DNA of 64,000 nucleotides from Roseiarcus sp036513315 (GCA_036513315.1 DATBZF010000066.1:17003-81002), one strand, 5' to 3'. Positions 8,579-17,453 are shown, counted from the first letter of the stretch. Notes: generated from the letters alone by a model not told the origin. Numbers and translations: made by a program.

Positions 8579-10183
8579 ATGCGAAATAGAACCATTGCGG
8601 GGGCCGCAGGGCTCTTGTCGCTGACCTTTATGTCTCCGGCTCTTGCGCTCGACTGTGATGGGCTTAAATCGGCTAAAATCGCCAATACAAAGATTATCAG
8701 CGCAGATTCGATTGCGGCCGGCGACCTCACGACCGCTGACAAAGTGACGCGCAAGAATATGCCCGCGTTTTGCCGCGTCGTCGCCTCCGTATCCGACGCG
8801 CCCGACTCCGACATACGCGTCGAGCTGTGGATGCCGAACGAAAACTGGAAGGGAGTCTTCCACGTCAACGGCAACGGCGGCTACGCTGGCGTACTCGCTT
8901 ACAACTACGGCGCGATGGAAGCTGCGATTAAGCGCGGATACGCCTCTGCGGAGACAGACCTCGGGATGGCGCCGGCGACCCCGCTTGATGGCGACGCCCT
9001 CGTCGGCCATCCCGACAAATGGAAAGACTGGGGAATTCTGGGGACGCATGAGGCCGCGGTCGCCGGCAAGCAAATCGCGAAGGCCTTCTATGGCGCAGAC
9101 GCCAAGCGCTCCTACTACACCGGCTGCTCAACAGGCGGGCAGCAGGGAATCGTCGAAGCGGAGTATTTCCCCGAGGACTTCGACGGCATTCTGGCCGGGG
9201 CTCCTGTCGTTAACAGGACGTGGGGGCATGCGGTCGCGGTGACGAGCTATCAGGCTGCAAACCTCAAGCCTGGACACAAACTCTCTGACGCCAATCTCGC
9301 GTTGCTCACCAAATCTGCGATTGGCGCCTGCGGCGCTCTGGGCAACGGCCTCAAGTCCGATCCGTTCATCTCCGATTCGTTGGCCTGCAACTTCGATCCC
9401 GCCGCGCTGACCTGCAAAGGCGCCGAGTCCGATGAATGCCTAACTCCCGAACAGGTCGAGACCGCAAAAGCTATCTACCTTGGCCCGGCGGACAAGAACG
9501 GCAAGCCACTCTTCTATGGCGAGTTGCCGGGCAGCGAATCCGGGGTCTTCAATTGGGGTTTCCTCGAGGCGCCCGGCAACGCTCCAGGCGAGCCGGGATT
9601 TGACGGTCTCTTCAAGTGGGTGTTTGGTCCGAACTGGGATTGGCGCACCTTCAACGTCGAGCAGGACATGGTCAAGGTCGACGCCACCCTCGGCTCGACG
9701 CTTAACGGCGCGGTGACGGGCGACGTCGCCAAGTTCCGCGACCGCGGCGGGAAGCTGGTCTTCTTCCAGGGCTTGGCCGATCCGATCGTACCGATCGGGC
9801 AGACTGTCGACTTCTACAAGGGGCTCATGAGCAAGTTCGGCGGCGAAGAGAAGACGAAGGAGTTTGCTCGCCTCTTCATGGTTCCCGGCATGGGCCATTG
9901 TGGTTTCGGCTCTGGTCCCAACCGGTTTGACTCTGCAGCTTTCGGAGGACTGCAGCCGCCAGCCTTAGACCCAGAGCACGATATTTTCACCGCCCTCTCC
10001 CATTGGGTTGAGGATGGTGTTGCGCCGGCTCAGGTCATCGCGACGAAATTCGCAGGCGGTGATGCGTCCAAGGGTATCGAGATGCAGCGGCCGCTTTGCC
10101 CGTATCCGCAACGCGCCTGGTACAAGGGCGATGGGGACGCCAACGTCGCCGCGAATTTCATTTGCGCCGTCGACAAGAAGTGA
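8579..10183 (+). CDS. tannase / feruloyl esterase family protein, secreted
   Basis: The 534-residue product starts with a signal peptide (MRNRTIAGAAGLLSLTFMSP, cleavage likely after ALA at about 24). It carries the tannase-family nucleophile motif GCSTGGQQG (serine about 184), an aspartate in GLADPIVP and a histidine in PGMGHCG, giving a full Ser-Asp-His triad. Paired cysteines before the serine and after the histidine (CS...HC) are typical of the family. These enzymes cut ester bonds of plant phenolics such as gallate or ferulate esters, outside the cytoplasm. The start ATG has GGGAG nine bases upstream. The gene appears monocistronic. The exact ester (tannin, feruloyl sugar or a phthalate-like synthetic ester) is not determined. 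Confidence 0.9.
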   Translation: MRNRTIAGAAGLLSLTFMSPALALDCDGLKSAKIANTKIISADSIAAGDLTTADKVTRKNMPAFCRVVASVSDAPDSDIRVELWMPNENWKGVFHVNGNGGYAGVLAYNYGAMEAAIKRGYASAETDLGMAPATPLDGDALVGHPDKWKDWGILGTHEAAVAGKQIAKAFYGADAKRSYYTGCSTGGQQGIVEAEYFPEDFDGILAGAPVVNRTWGHAVAVTSYQAANLKPGHKLSDANLALLTKSAIGACGALGNGLKSDPFISDSLACNFDPAALTCKGAESDECLTPEQVETAKAIYLGPADKNGKPLFYGELPGSESGVFNWGFLEAPGNAPGEPGFDGLFKWVFGPNWDWRTFNVEQDMVKVDATLGSTLNGAVTGDVAKFRDRGGKLVFFQGLADPIVPIGQTVDFYKGLMSKFGGEEKTKEFARLFMVPGMGHCGFGSGPNRFDSAAFGGLQPPALDPEHDIFTALSHWVEDGVAPAQVIATKFAGGDASKGIEMQRPLCPYPQRAWYKGDGDANVAANFICAVDKK

Positions 10184-10288
10184 TCAGCTTGCCGGCATGG
10201 GTGGACATTCCGCAAGTGGATCGCTCGGACTTCACCTTGCTCTCCGTGCCGGCGGGTCAAATCTCTCGCGACCGCGCAACACCGGCGA

Positions 10289-11323
10289 CTATTGGTCGCA
10301 AATTCCGCCGGCGTCTTTCCAGGCGCCCATCCCACCCTCGATATGGCGGGCCGACGAGAGTCCGGCGTCCTGCGCCGCTTGCACCGCCATTGCGCTCCGT
10401 TCTCCGAACGCGCAATAGAACAGCAGTCGCCGGCCGGTGGCGGTGGACAATTCATGCAACATACCGCTCGGCTTGAGGTGCTCCTGCAGATCCGGATACG
10501 GCGCGTGGAGTGAGCCCGGGATGACGCCGTTCTTCTCCCGCTCGCTGCGCTCACGCAGATCGATCAGCGCGATATCCTTGCGTCCAAGAAGCGTCTGCGC
10601 CTCGGGCGCACTGAGCGCCCATCCGCGCCGCGCTATTTCCGCTTGCAAAAGTCCTTGGCGCATGTTGGCGGGCACCGCGACATCCATCATCTTCGGGTTT
10701 GGCAGATTCAGGCCGGCCATCAGGGCCGTATATTCGTCGGCTCCCCTGACCTGCAGGCGGGGATTGAAGAGCTTCTCTTCGCCGATCGTACTGACTGTGT
10801 CGCCCTTGTAGTCGTGGGCGGGGAATACAAGAGTCTCATCTGGAAGGCGCAACAAACGCTGCAGGCTTTCGTATTGCGCCTTTGCGCTGCCATTTTGGAA
10901 ATCGGTTCGTCCGGTGCCGCGGATCAACAGCGTGTCGCCGGTAAAAACTCGATCGCCCAACACGAAACTGTAGGAGTCGTCGGTATGCCCCGGCGTGTAG
11001 ATTACGTCGAGGCTAAGCCCTTCGATGCGCAACCGATCGCCATCGCCGACACGCATTGAGACGACGTCGACCTTGCTTTGCTCGCCCATCACCGTAATGC
11101 AATGCGTGCGGTCGCGTAGCGCGCCGAGGCCGGTGATGTGGTCCGCGTGCAAATGCGTATCCACCGCCTTGACCAGGCGAAGGTCGAGTTCCTCCATCAG
11201 TTTCAGGTAGCGTTCGACCTTTTCTAACACCGGATCGATGATCAGAGCCTCACCGCCATGACGGCTGGCGAGTATGTAGCTGTAGGTGCTCGATGCGCCA
11301 TCGAATAATTGTCGGAAGATCAT
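10289..11323 (-). CDS. MBL-fold persulfide dioxygenase-like protein fused to a rhodanese domain
   Basis: 344 residues. The N-terminal metallo-beta-lactamase domain has the metal motif THLHADH near residue 58, a later PGHTDDS and PAHDYKGD, which is the ETHE1 (persulfide dioxygenase) pattern. The C-terminal rhodanese domain (about 250-344) has IDLRER and an active-site cysteine in YCAFGERS. ETHE1-rhodanese fusions oxidise glutathione persulfide to sulfite and transfer sulfane sulfur, so a cytoplasmic sulfide-detoxification role is likely. ATG 11323 is preferred over GTG 11335 because GGAGG lies just upstream of it. It converges with the esterase gene, leaving about 105 bases between stops. A sulfide-responsive regulator is not visible nearby. 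Confidence 0.88.
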   Translation of the reverse strand: MIFRQLFDGASSTYSYILASRHGGEALIIDPVLEKVERYLKLMEELDLRLVKAVDTHLHADHITGLGALRDRTHCITVMGEQSKVDVVSMRVGDGDRLRIEGLSLDVIYTPGHTDDSYSFVLGDRVFTGDTLLIRGTGRTDFQNGSAKAQYESLQRLLRLPDETLVFPAHDYKGDTVSTIGEEKLFNPRLQVRGADEYTALMAGLNLPNPKMMDVAVPANMRQGLLQAEIARRGWALSAPEAQTLLGRKDIALIDLRERSEREKNGVIPGSLHAPYPDLQEHLKPSGMLHELSTATGRRLLFYCAFGERSAMAVQAAQDAGLSSARHIEGGMGAWKDAGGICDQ

Positions 11324-11619
11324 CGCCACCTCCACAAGTTGCTGCTCGCTATCGTGGCTACGCGGTCGGTCCCGACGCAGGTAACCCTACGCGATCTGTC
11401 CAAAGACGATGATCGTCCAGGTTAGCATTCGTGTCCAGGGCGACGCTTGTGACCGGCCGCCCCGGGTGAAAGCATCATATCAGGCGGCCGCTGCGCTGGC
11501 GGCCGGCATTCCCGGGACGTCGACCGAAAAGCGCCATCCCAATAAGGAGCCCGCGTCGCTGCGTTCGAGAACGCTGCACGCGATCTCGTCGGCGAGCGTT
11601 TTCCGCCGAGTGCTCGATG

Positions 11620-13401
11620 TCACACCGTTTGACGTTGCATCTCATGTCTCGCCGCGATTGTCTTTTGCAAATCGACAGTCGCTTCCGCCGTAAGCACAAC
11701 CCCATAGACGCTCGCTGCACGTTCGAGGCTGACCCAACCTTCCCGAACATCGTGCAGAACTCGGGCTGGATCGCGTTCGTGCGGGGGGCCGTATCCGCCG
11801 CCGCCGCCGCTGATTGAAACCATCGTCTCGTCCGGGCCGATAACCACCTCCGCGCAAGCCGGAACCGGTTCGAGCGAACCGTCCGCGCGCCGCCTGTATT
11901 GAGCAGAGCACGCGCCACTGAGCCCTTTCCGCGCGCCGAGGGCCGGGTTTACGTTGCCGTCGCTGACATAGGCGACGGTCATCGCGCAGTCGACGGGCGC
12001 GAATTCCGAATAGGCGCCAAGCGCTCCTCGAAATCGGCCAGCGCCCTCGGAATCGGGAATGAGGCGGCGCGCATGCACGAAGATCGGATGCCGCAATTCG
12101 TCGATCTCGATCGAGTCCTGGTAGCACATTCCGGCATTGCCGACATGCAGTATCGTCAGCCAGCCGTCGGTCCAGGGAGTTCCGGCGCCGCCGGTGCAAC
12201 CAAGATAGATCTCGTTCACGAAGGGCTTGCCGTCGTGGACGCCCGACACGACGCCGCAAGAGGGCGGAATCAAAGCGCCCGTCTCGGCCTGCCCCAGCCC
12301 GTCGGCCAGTTCCGCCATCGCCGCTTGCACCGGATTGGCGACCCGATCGGCGATATTGGTCGTCGCCACCGAACACGACGTCGGATGGCGCGGCCGTCCG
12401 ACGATGCAGCCGTCCCGCAAATGAATTTTGATACGGCGAAAGCTACCCTCGTTCTTCGGTACGGTATGATCTATTGAATTGAAGATGCCGATCATCGGCG
12501 TCGAAAGTGAGCAGGCCTCCGACAAATTGAGCCCGTTCGGCATCGAATCGGGATTGTCGGTCATGTCGACCTCAATCATCGCTTCGTCCGGCTTGACCTC
12601 CACCGTCGCCTTGATCGTCACGCCTTCCACAGGCGTGCCGGGAAAGGCGTCATGCGTGCTGGTGCGCGTCACGCGACCCTTGGGCAGCGCGCGGATCACC
12701 TCGATCATGCGCTTTTCGCTGTAGTCGAACCACTGGCTGGAATATTCCTCCAGCCGATTCCAGCCGATCTCGGCGCCGAGCGCCAGGATTTCGCGCTCGC
12801 CGACGCGAGCCGCGCCTAGCGTTGCGAGATAATCGCCCCACCACTGGTCGGGCACCCGGATGCGCAGGCGGCACATTCGGATGACATCCATGACATGCTG
12901 GTATTTGTCCTGGACCTTGACGGCGGGGAAGATCAGCGCGCCCTCGTTATAGACGTCTACCGCGGCGCCCATATAGGTCGTCGGCAGCGAGTTGCCGCAA
13001 TCGGCCTGGTGCGCCTTGGCGAGAACGGTGAAGCGGTGCACGCCTTGATCGTCGATCACAGGAATAAGGATCGAGTGATCGGCGGGGTGCGTACAGCCGT
13101 GGTAAGGCGAATTGTGCAAGAACGCATCGCCGCGCTTCAGCCGCGGATGATTGTCGGTCATCGTGCGCGTCATGATTTCGGGACCACGCAGGACGTGATT
13201 CGGCAAGCTTTCGGCGGTGGCCAGCAACTCGTGCTTGGCCGTCAGCACCACGCAGGAGAAATCGCGCGCGATAGTCAGAATGCCAGAACGCCCTGTCCGG
13301 TGCAGCGTATTGGCCATTTTTCGGGCGATGCCCTCGAAGCGGGCGGTCAGAACGGCGAGCGTGGCGCCGTCCATTGAGTCGATAGCGGAGGCGTCGGTCA
13401 T
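11620..13401 (-). CDS. hyuB: hydantoinase B / oxoprolinase family protein
   Basis: 593 residues beginning MTDASAIDSMDGATLAVLTA, with the family's N-terminal region containing DFSCVV and the LHNSPYHGCTHPADH segment that coordinates metal in the HyuB/acetone carboxylase group. The C-terminal glycine-rich SGGGGGYGPPHERDP is characteristic. HyuB pairs with HyuA for ATP-dependent opening of cyclic amides (N-methylhydantoin, 5-oxoproline). The ATG overlaps the hyuA stop by four bases (ATGA), so the two are translationally coupled. The full length matches the family. The natural substrate cannot be read from the sequence and no transporter adjoins the pair. Confidence 0.9.
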   Translation of the reverse strand: MTDASAIDSMDGATLAVLTARFEGIARKMANTLHRTGRSGILTIARDFSCVVLTAKHELLATAESLPNHVLRGPEIMTRTMTDNHPRLKRGDAFLHNSPYHGCTHPADHSILIPVIDDQGVHRFTVLAKAHQADCGNSLPTTYMGAAVDVYNEGALIFPAVKVQDKYQHVMDVIRMCRLRIRVPDQWWGDYLATLGAARVGEREILALGAEIGWNRLEEYSSQWFDYSEKRMIEVIRALPKGRVTRTSTHDAFPGTPVEGVTIKATVEVKPDEAMIEVDMTDNPDSMPNGLNLSEACSLSTPMIGIFNSIDHTVPKNEGSFRRIKIHLRDGCIVGRPRHPTSCSVATTNIADRVANPVQAAMAELADGLGQAETGALIPPSCGVVSGVHDGKPFVNEIYLGCTGGAGTPWTDGWLTILHVGNAGMCYQDSIEIDELRHPIFVHARRLIPDSEGAGRFRGALGAYSEFAPVDCAMTVAYVSDGNVNPALGARKGLSGACSAQYRRRADGSLEPVPACAEVVIGPDETMVSISGGGGGYGPPHERDPARVLHDVREGWVSLERAASVYGVVLTAEATVDLQKTIAARHEMQRQTV

Positions 13402-15479
13402 GGTCTTCTCTCTGCTAAAACTTCGATGACGAGATTGCCTGATGCATCGCGCCAGGCCTTTGCGTCCGGATCGATGACGATTGACGTGAAATCCGATTCG
13501 ACGATCGCCGGGCCGGCCAGGTTCTGGCCCTCCCGGATCGATTCGAGTCGCCAGACGTCGGCGTTGATCCAGTTCGCACCGAGGAACCGAACCGGCCGCG
13601 AAGCGAGTTTGGCGGGGCGACCGTCTACGGCGAGCCGGCCTGGCGTTCCGGAGCCGATGCGGCAGCGCACCGCGGCATTCCAGCTCACCGTCTCAATTTC
13701 TGCCCCTTCGTCGCTGACCGCGAAAATGTCCTGATGCATCCGGTGGAAGTCAGCGACCAGCGCGCGGACATTGTCATCCGCAGTGAAGTTTGAAACCTGC
13801 AGCGGCACCTCGATTTCCCAAGCTTGGTCAATGTAGCGCGCCTCGGTCGACCAATCGATCTCGATCGCTTTGGCGCCTGCGCCGGGCCCGGCCGCGAAGG
13901 CCTCGCAGGATCCCTTCAGCCCGGCGAGCACCTTGTTGACGCCCTCGATGTCGAAGGCGTCGCTGCGAACATGAAACATGGCCTGCAGATGCGTGGTCAG
14001 GTCGGAGATCAGCGCGCCCGACGCCGACAGGGCCGCGCCCGCTTCCGTCACCAGCACACGCTTGCAGCCGAGACGCCGCGCGATCGCAACGCAATTCAGG
14101 CCTGCCGCCCCACCCCCGGCCACGAAAGTCGCTTGGGTCGGATCGATGCCCTGATTGACGGTGATATCCATGATCGCCTGCACCATGTGCTCGGTCGCAA
14201 GGCCGACGATTGCCTCGGCGGCCTGTTCAACGGTCTTACCGAGCGGCGCGGCGACATTGGCGCCGATCGCTTCAAGCGCGAGTGTCTTGTTCAGCGACAT
14301 CTTGCCGCCAAGGAAGAATTCCGTGTCGATGAAGCCTAGCGCCACGGCGGCGTCGGTTAGCGTCGGTTTCGTCCCGCCGCGGTTGTAGCAGACCGGGCCC
14401 GGCGCTGCGCCCGCGCTCTTCGGGCCGACGTGCAGCAGGCCGCCGGCGTCGACCCAGGCGATCGAACCGCCGCCGGCGCCGATGCTCTTCACGTCAACGG
14501 AGGGCATGCCGGTCATGTGGCTGCGGAAAGGCTGGCCGAGCCAGGTTTCGCGGGTCCTCGGAATGCGGCCGCGCCGCACCAGCGAGACGTCGAAAGTGGT
14601 GCCGCCGGCATCGCCGACGATCAGCGTCTCGGCGGCGTCGCCAGCGCCATAAGCCTTGGCGGCGACCGGCGCCATGCTGGGGCCGGAATTGATCAGGTGG
14701 ACCGGCGCTTCGGCGGCGCGCGAAGCGTCCATCACGCCTCCCTGCGAGGTCACCACGAGCACGCGCCCCCGGAATCCGGCGTCGCGCAGCCGCTTCTCCA
14801 GGCCCCGCATATACGCGCCGATCACCGGTTTCAGCGAGGCGTCGATGCAGGTCGACGATGCGCGGCGATATTCGCGGATCGATGGGTTGACCTCATGCGA
14901 GAGGGTGTAAGGCACGCCCGGCAAGTGCTTCGCTATCAGCGCGCCGACCGCGATTTCGTGGGCGGGATTGACCATCGACCACAGGAACGACACGCCGATC
15001 GCCTCGACGCGCGCGGCCTTGACCTTGGCGAGGATCGCAACGACTGCGTCCTCGTCAAGGGGCATCTTGATGGCGCCCGAGACGGTGATGCGCTCCGGCA
15101 CTTCATAGGTCAGTGCGCGTGGAACGTAGGGCTCCGTATAAGGCACGGTGAAATTGAACGGCTCGATGCGGCCGCCCTCGCGGAACACCAGCGTATCGGG
15201 ATGGCCTTGGGTTGTGAGGAAGGCGGTGCGCGCGGTCGAGCCGGTGACGATGGCGTTGATTGCATGCGTTGTGCCATGGACGAGGATCTCGCCGCGACCA
15301 AGGAAGGCGCCCAGATCCTCGCCAGCCGCCTCGGCGGCGATGCGGAGGCTGTCGATGACCCCGGCGACGGGGTCGGACGGCGTGGTCGGCGCCTTATGCA
15401 TGGTAAGCACGCCCTCTTCCGTCGCAACCATCAGGTCAGTAAATGTGCCGCCTGTATCGATGGCAAAGCGAAGGCCCAT
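13398..15479 (-). CDS. hyuA: hydantoinase A / oxoprolinase family protein
   Basis: 693 residues from ATG 15479, where GGAG sits six bases upstream and the protein begins MGLRFAIDTGGTFTDLM; the frame stays open to 15710, but that extension lacks conservation. It shows the two ASKHA-type phosphate motifs, DTGGTFTD near residue 8 and VGDAGGTTFDVSLV in the centre, with the SIGAGGGSIAW segment. The HyuA subunit uses ATP to activate the amide of hydantoin or 5-oxoproline type substrates; HyuB is encoded directly downstream with a four-base overlap. No regulator or importer is adjacent, so the compound metabolised is open. Confidence 0.9.
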   Translation of the reverse strand: MGLRFAIDTGGTFTDLMVATEEGVLTMHKAPTTPSDPVAGVIDSLRIAAEAAGEDLGAFLGRGEILVHGTTHAINAIVTGSTARTAFLTTQGHPDTLVFREGGRIEPFNFTVPYTEPYVPRALTYEVPERITVSGAIKMPLDEDAVVAILAKVKAARVEAIGVSFLWSMVNPAHEIAVGALIAKHLPGVPYTLSHEVNPSIREYRRASSTCIDASLKPVIGAYMRGLEKRLRDAGFRGRVLVVTSQGGVMDASRAAEAPVHLINSGPSMAPVAAKAYGAGDAAETLIVGDAGGTTFDVSLVRRGRIPRTRETWLGQPFRSHMTGMPSVDVKSIGAGGGSIAWVDAGGLLHVGPKSAGAAPGPVCYNRGGTKPTLTDAAVALGFIDTEFFLGGKMSLNKTLALEAIGANVAAPLGKTVEQAAEAIVGLATEHMVQAIMDITVNQGIDPTQATFVAGGGAAGLNCVAIARRLGCKRVLVTEAGAALSASGALISDLTTHLQAMFHVRSDAFDIEGVNKVLAGLKGSCEAFAAGPGAGAKAIEIDWSTEARYIDQAWEIEVPLQVSNFTADDNVRALVADFHRMHQDIFAVSDEGAEIETVSWNAAVRCRIGSGTPGRLAVDGRPAKLASRPVRFLGANWINADVWRLESIREGQNLAGPAIVESDFTSIVIDPDAKAWRDASGNLVIEVLAERRP

Positions 15480-15979
15480 TTCGGCTCCAGATATGACGCG
15501 GCGCAGCAGGCGGCGTGCTGCTGAGTGCGCCATACTCAGTGTGAATTGCGAGGGATGCCGGCGCCACGGGGCGGCGGCGATGAAGCTGAAATCGGCGCCC
15601 TCGACTGCTTGCGAGACCTGCTGGACATAAAGGCTCAGGTAGCTTGGCTCGGGCGAAATCGACGGTCGCCAATCCGGACGACTATAAAGAGTTTGCCTAA
15701 CGATTGCCAAGGCGGCTGGTTGGGAGAGGCGTCATCTCGAGCGAGCAGCAACGGCGCTCCTCCAGCCGTGAACCTGGAGAATTTGGCTAGCTAAACGCGC
15801 CGGATGAAATTCGACGCCAACATTTTCCCGCGAGGTCGATCGCTGCGCGGCCGCTTGAGCGCCTTCTCGGACGACAGGGCGCCGTTCGGCTATCTCATCG
15901 ACCACAGAGAATTTGCCCCTGAACAATTCTGTTTGGAAGGATGCGGCCCTTTGGAAAGTGCCGAAAAGGAAAGTCTAAT
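15480..15979. other. intergenic region, no supported gene
   Basis: About 500 bases between hyuA (minus) and the truncated gene at 15980 (plus). Frames present here lack ribosome sites and recognisable domains. It should contain the hyuAB promoter. I see no repeat or RNA gene in it. Confidence 0.4.
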
Positions 15980-16129
15980 ATGTCTTACGTTACTTATCGG
16001 ATCGTCGAACATGACGGCGGTTGGGCTTATAAAGTCGGCGATGTTTTTTCCGAAACGTTTCCCTCCAGGGAGTCGGCGCAAAAGGCCGAGGGTTCGATTC
16101 CCTTCACCCGCTCCACTCTATCGCTTTGA
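15980..16129 (+). pseudogene. truncated DUF2188-like protein fused to a tRNA 3' end
   Basis: The frame starts MSYVTYRIVEHDGGWAYKVG, the opening of small DUF2188-type proteins (a short beta-hairpin repeat protein of unknown function), with AGGA about ten bases upstream. After about 36 residues (to SRESAQKAEG) the sequence runs into the T-arm and acceptor of a tRNA-Gly at 16088, so the remaining residues are translated tRNA. The normal C-terminal helix (alanine-rich, repeated Glu/Arg) is missing. The gene has been broken by recombination at the tRNA end. The family call rests on recalled sequence likeness, not a search. Confidence 0.6.
16088..16115 (+). other. tRNA-Gly 3'-end fragment, probable attachment site
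   Basis: The 28 bases form a complete T-arm (stem GAGGG / CCCTT around loop TTCGATT) followed by CACCCGC, discriminator T and encoded CCA. This is the 3' end of an alphaproteobacterial tRNA-Gly whose acceptor would begin GCGGGTG. The D-arm, anticodon arm and 5' half are absent; the bases upstream code for the truncated DUF2188-like protein. A 3'-end-only tRNA copy is the classic footprint of integrase-mediated insertion. From its orientation the element would lie to the left, with the intact tRNA-Gly outside this window. Confidence 0.7.
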
Positions 16130-16246
16130 ATTTTCCGCTCTTTCTCGTCTGACGCTTGGGCCGCGCTCCGCCGTTCGCGGCTTTTTCGCCGCGATCGAGG
16201 CGCGGATGCGTTCCGCCCTCGTTTTGCAGGCGAGGCGGCTCTCGCC

Positions 16247-16537
16247 TCAGCGGTTAGGCTTGCAACGCACGCTGGAATTCGTCGGGACCTCGTGCGCGCC
16301 CGGCGGGCACAGGGAGGGTCTTCCCTCGAACGCGGCGCGCCCCTCGCCGCCCGGCGTGTTCTCGAGGGTGACGGGCGCCAATATCGCATAGGGCGACGCT
16401 GCGGGCGCGAGGACGCCGCCTTGCGACCCTGAACCGGGGATGGCGACGCCGCCTGCGCTCGCCTGCGACACCCATAACGCGCAAGCCGCCGCCGCCGCCA
16501 CGCCAAGGATCGTTTTGCCGATAGAATTCCGCGCCAT
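16247..16537 (-). CDS. small exported protein with ASPYAxL motif, paralog of 17088-17378
   Basis: 96 residues. ATG 16537 has a strong AGGAGG six bases upstream. The N-terminus MARNSIGKTILGVAAAAACA followed by LWVSQASA is a signal peptide. The mature part contains AASPYAILAPVTLENTPG, then GRAAFE and a C-terminal tail with two cysteines (LCPPG and RCKPNR). The same motif string recurs in the divergent gene at 17088-17378. No known catalytic motif is visible. The two cysteines could form a disulfide in the periplasm. I do not recognise a named family. Confidence 0.6.
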   Translation of the reverse strand: MARNSIGKTILGVAAAAACALWVSQASAGGVAIPGSGSQGGVLAPAASPYAILAPVTLENTPGGEGRAAFEGRPSLCPPGAHEVPTNSSVRCKPNR

Positions 16538-16661
16538 GCCGAACCTCCTGTTGCGCGTCAATCGCCCTCTGCATCGGGAGGAGAACAGTCGCGTCGCCCT
16601 TACATTGTCATTGGACCGCGGCAATGCAACTGCGGGCGGCCAAACAGGCGCGCCGGGGCGC

Positions 16662-16766
16662 TCAAGCGGCGATAATGCTGATCGTGATCGTCGCAATCGT
16701 GGCGATGCCGCCAAAGGCGACAATGCCGACGACCAGCGCGAGGCCGGCCAAAACGCTTCTGAGCAT
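16662..16766 (-). CDS. putative 34-residue membrane peptide
   Basis: The minus-strand frame from ATG 16766 encodes 34 residues beginning MLRSVLAGLALVVGIVAFGG, continuing as an Ile/Thr/Ala-rich hydrophobic run and ending in TGA. Apart from one arginine near the start it is entirely hydrophobic, as expected of a single-pass small membrane protein. A weak GGGCGGG lies 8-14 bases upstream. It sits just upstream of the exported protein gene 16247-16537 on the same strand. It could be chance in GC-rich DNA. Confidence 0.35.
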   Translation of the reverse strand: MLRSVLAGLALVVGIVAFGGIATIATITISIIAA

Positions 16767-17087
16767 GACGCTAACCCGCCCGAATCACAGGTGCGATGGC
16801 GCCATCGGGAAGTGAACGCGGAGCGAAGCTGGGCGTCGCCGTCGTCGCGCAAGAATGGCGCGGCGCTCAGTGGAGGCGGGCGACGTCCGCCAGGCGCGTA
16901 ACTTGGCCGCCTTGAAACGGGCGCGCGTCATTTCGAATGATCCGGCGACGCTTGCTTCCCATTCAGCGCCCTCGCGCTTTTGTGTCCGCCAAAAGCATTG
17001 CATCATGAAGTCCATCGCCCAACTCACCCGTATCCACGCTGGGCACGCTCTTCGTGGAACGAGGGATGCGGAATCAGGAGATTCGAC

Positions 17088-17378
17088 ATGCAGCGCAGCA
17101 GCGTCGGTAAAGCGATAGTTTTGGTCCTGGCGACTGCTGGCTTCGCTCTCGGCGCGGCCCAAGCCGACGCCAGGGGCGGCCACCGCCACGGTCGCGGCGG
17201 CGAACTGGCCGCCGCGGCGTCGCCCTATGCGTTTTTGGAGCCCATTACCGTCTCCCCCACACCGGGCGAGGCAGGCCGCGCGGCCTTTGAGGATGGTTGG
17301 TCGGATAAGTTTTCGTCGTGTCCGCCAGGACGAAGCGCCGCGCCATTTGCCGGCGGCGGCGGATGGCGGTGCCAATAA
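17088..17378 (+). CDS. small exported protein with ASPYAxL motif, paralog of 16247-16537
   Basis: 96 residues from ATG 17088, with AGGAG seven bases upstream. A signal peptide (MQRSSVGKAIVLVLATAGFA, cut near AQADA) precedes a His/Gly/Arg-rich stretch (RGGHRHGRGG), then AAASPYAFLEPITVSPTPG, GRAAFEDGW and two cysteines (SCPPG, WRCQ). It shares length, export signal, the central motif and cysteine placement with the minus-strand protein at 16247-16537, so the two are diverged paralogs. The His-rich patch may bind metal, which is speculation. Function unknown. Confidence 0.6.
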   Translation: MQRSSVGKAIVLVLATAGFALGAAQADARGGHRHGRGGELAAAASPYAFLEPITVSPTPGEAGRAAFEDGWSDKFSSCPPGRSAAPFAGGGGWRCQ

Positions 17379-17412
17379 AAAAGCCCCGCCATCCACGAGG
17401 GACGACGGGGCC
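17377..17412 (-). terminator. rho-independent terminator, minus-strand direction
   Basis: Read on the minus strand, a GCCCCG...CGGGGC stem with a 17-base loop is followed by six T residues. It lies just after the stop of the plus-strand gene at 17378. Since the T-run is on the minus side, it should stop leftward transcription. Confidence 0.6.
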
Positions 17413-17419
17413 ACTGGAG

Positions 17420-17453
17420 GCGCGGGCGGGCTGGGGGGCTAAAAAGCCCGCGC
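17420..17453. repeat. inverted repeat with 8-base arms
   Basis: GCGCGGGC at 17420-17427 and GCCCGCGC at 17446-17453 are perfectly complementary around an 18-base loop. It lies next to the minus-strand terminator hairpin. There is no clean T-run directly after the arms. Confidence 0.4.

Noticed and set aside
8374..8874. 166-residue minus-strand frame
   Set aside because: It overlaps the start and signal peptide of the esterase gene and has no family features.
16088..16115. Possible complete tRNA gene
   Set aside because: No matching GCGGGTG acceptor, D-arm or anticodon arm lies in the 60-90 bases upstream; that stretch codes for the truncated protein.
15804..16391. 195-residue plus-strand frame
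   Set aside because: It runs across the tRNA-Gly fragment and the exported-protein gene in another frame; no ribosome site or domain.
16027..16506. 159-residue minus-strand frame containing VKGIEPS
   Set aside because: The RVKGIEPS string is the antisense translation of a tRNA T-arm and acceptor, a well-known false protein; the frame simply crosses the tRNA-Gly fragment.
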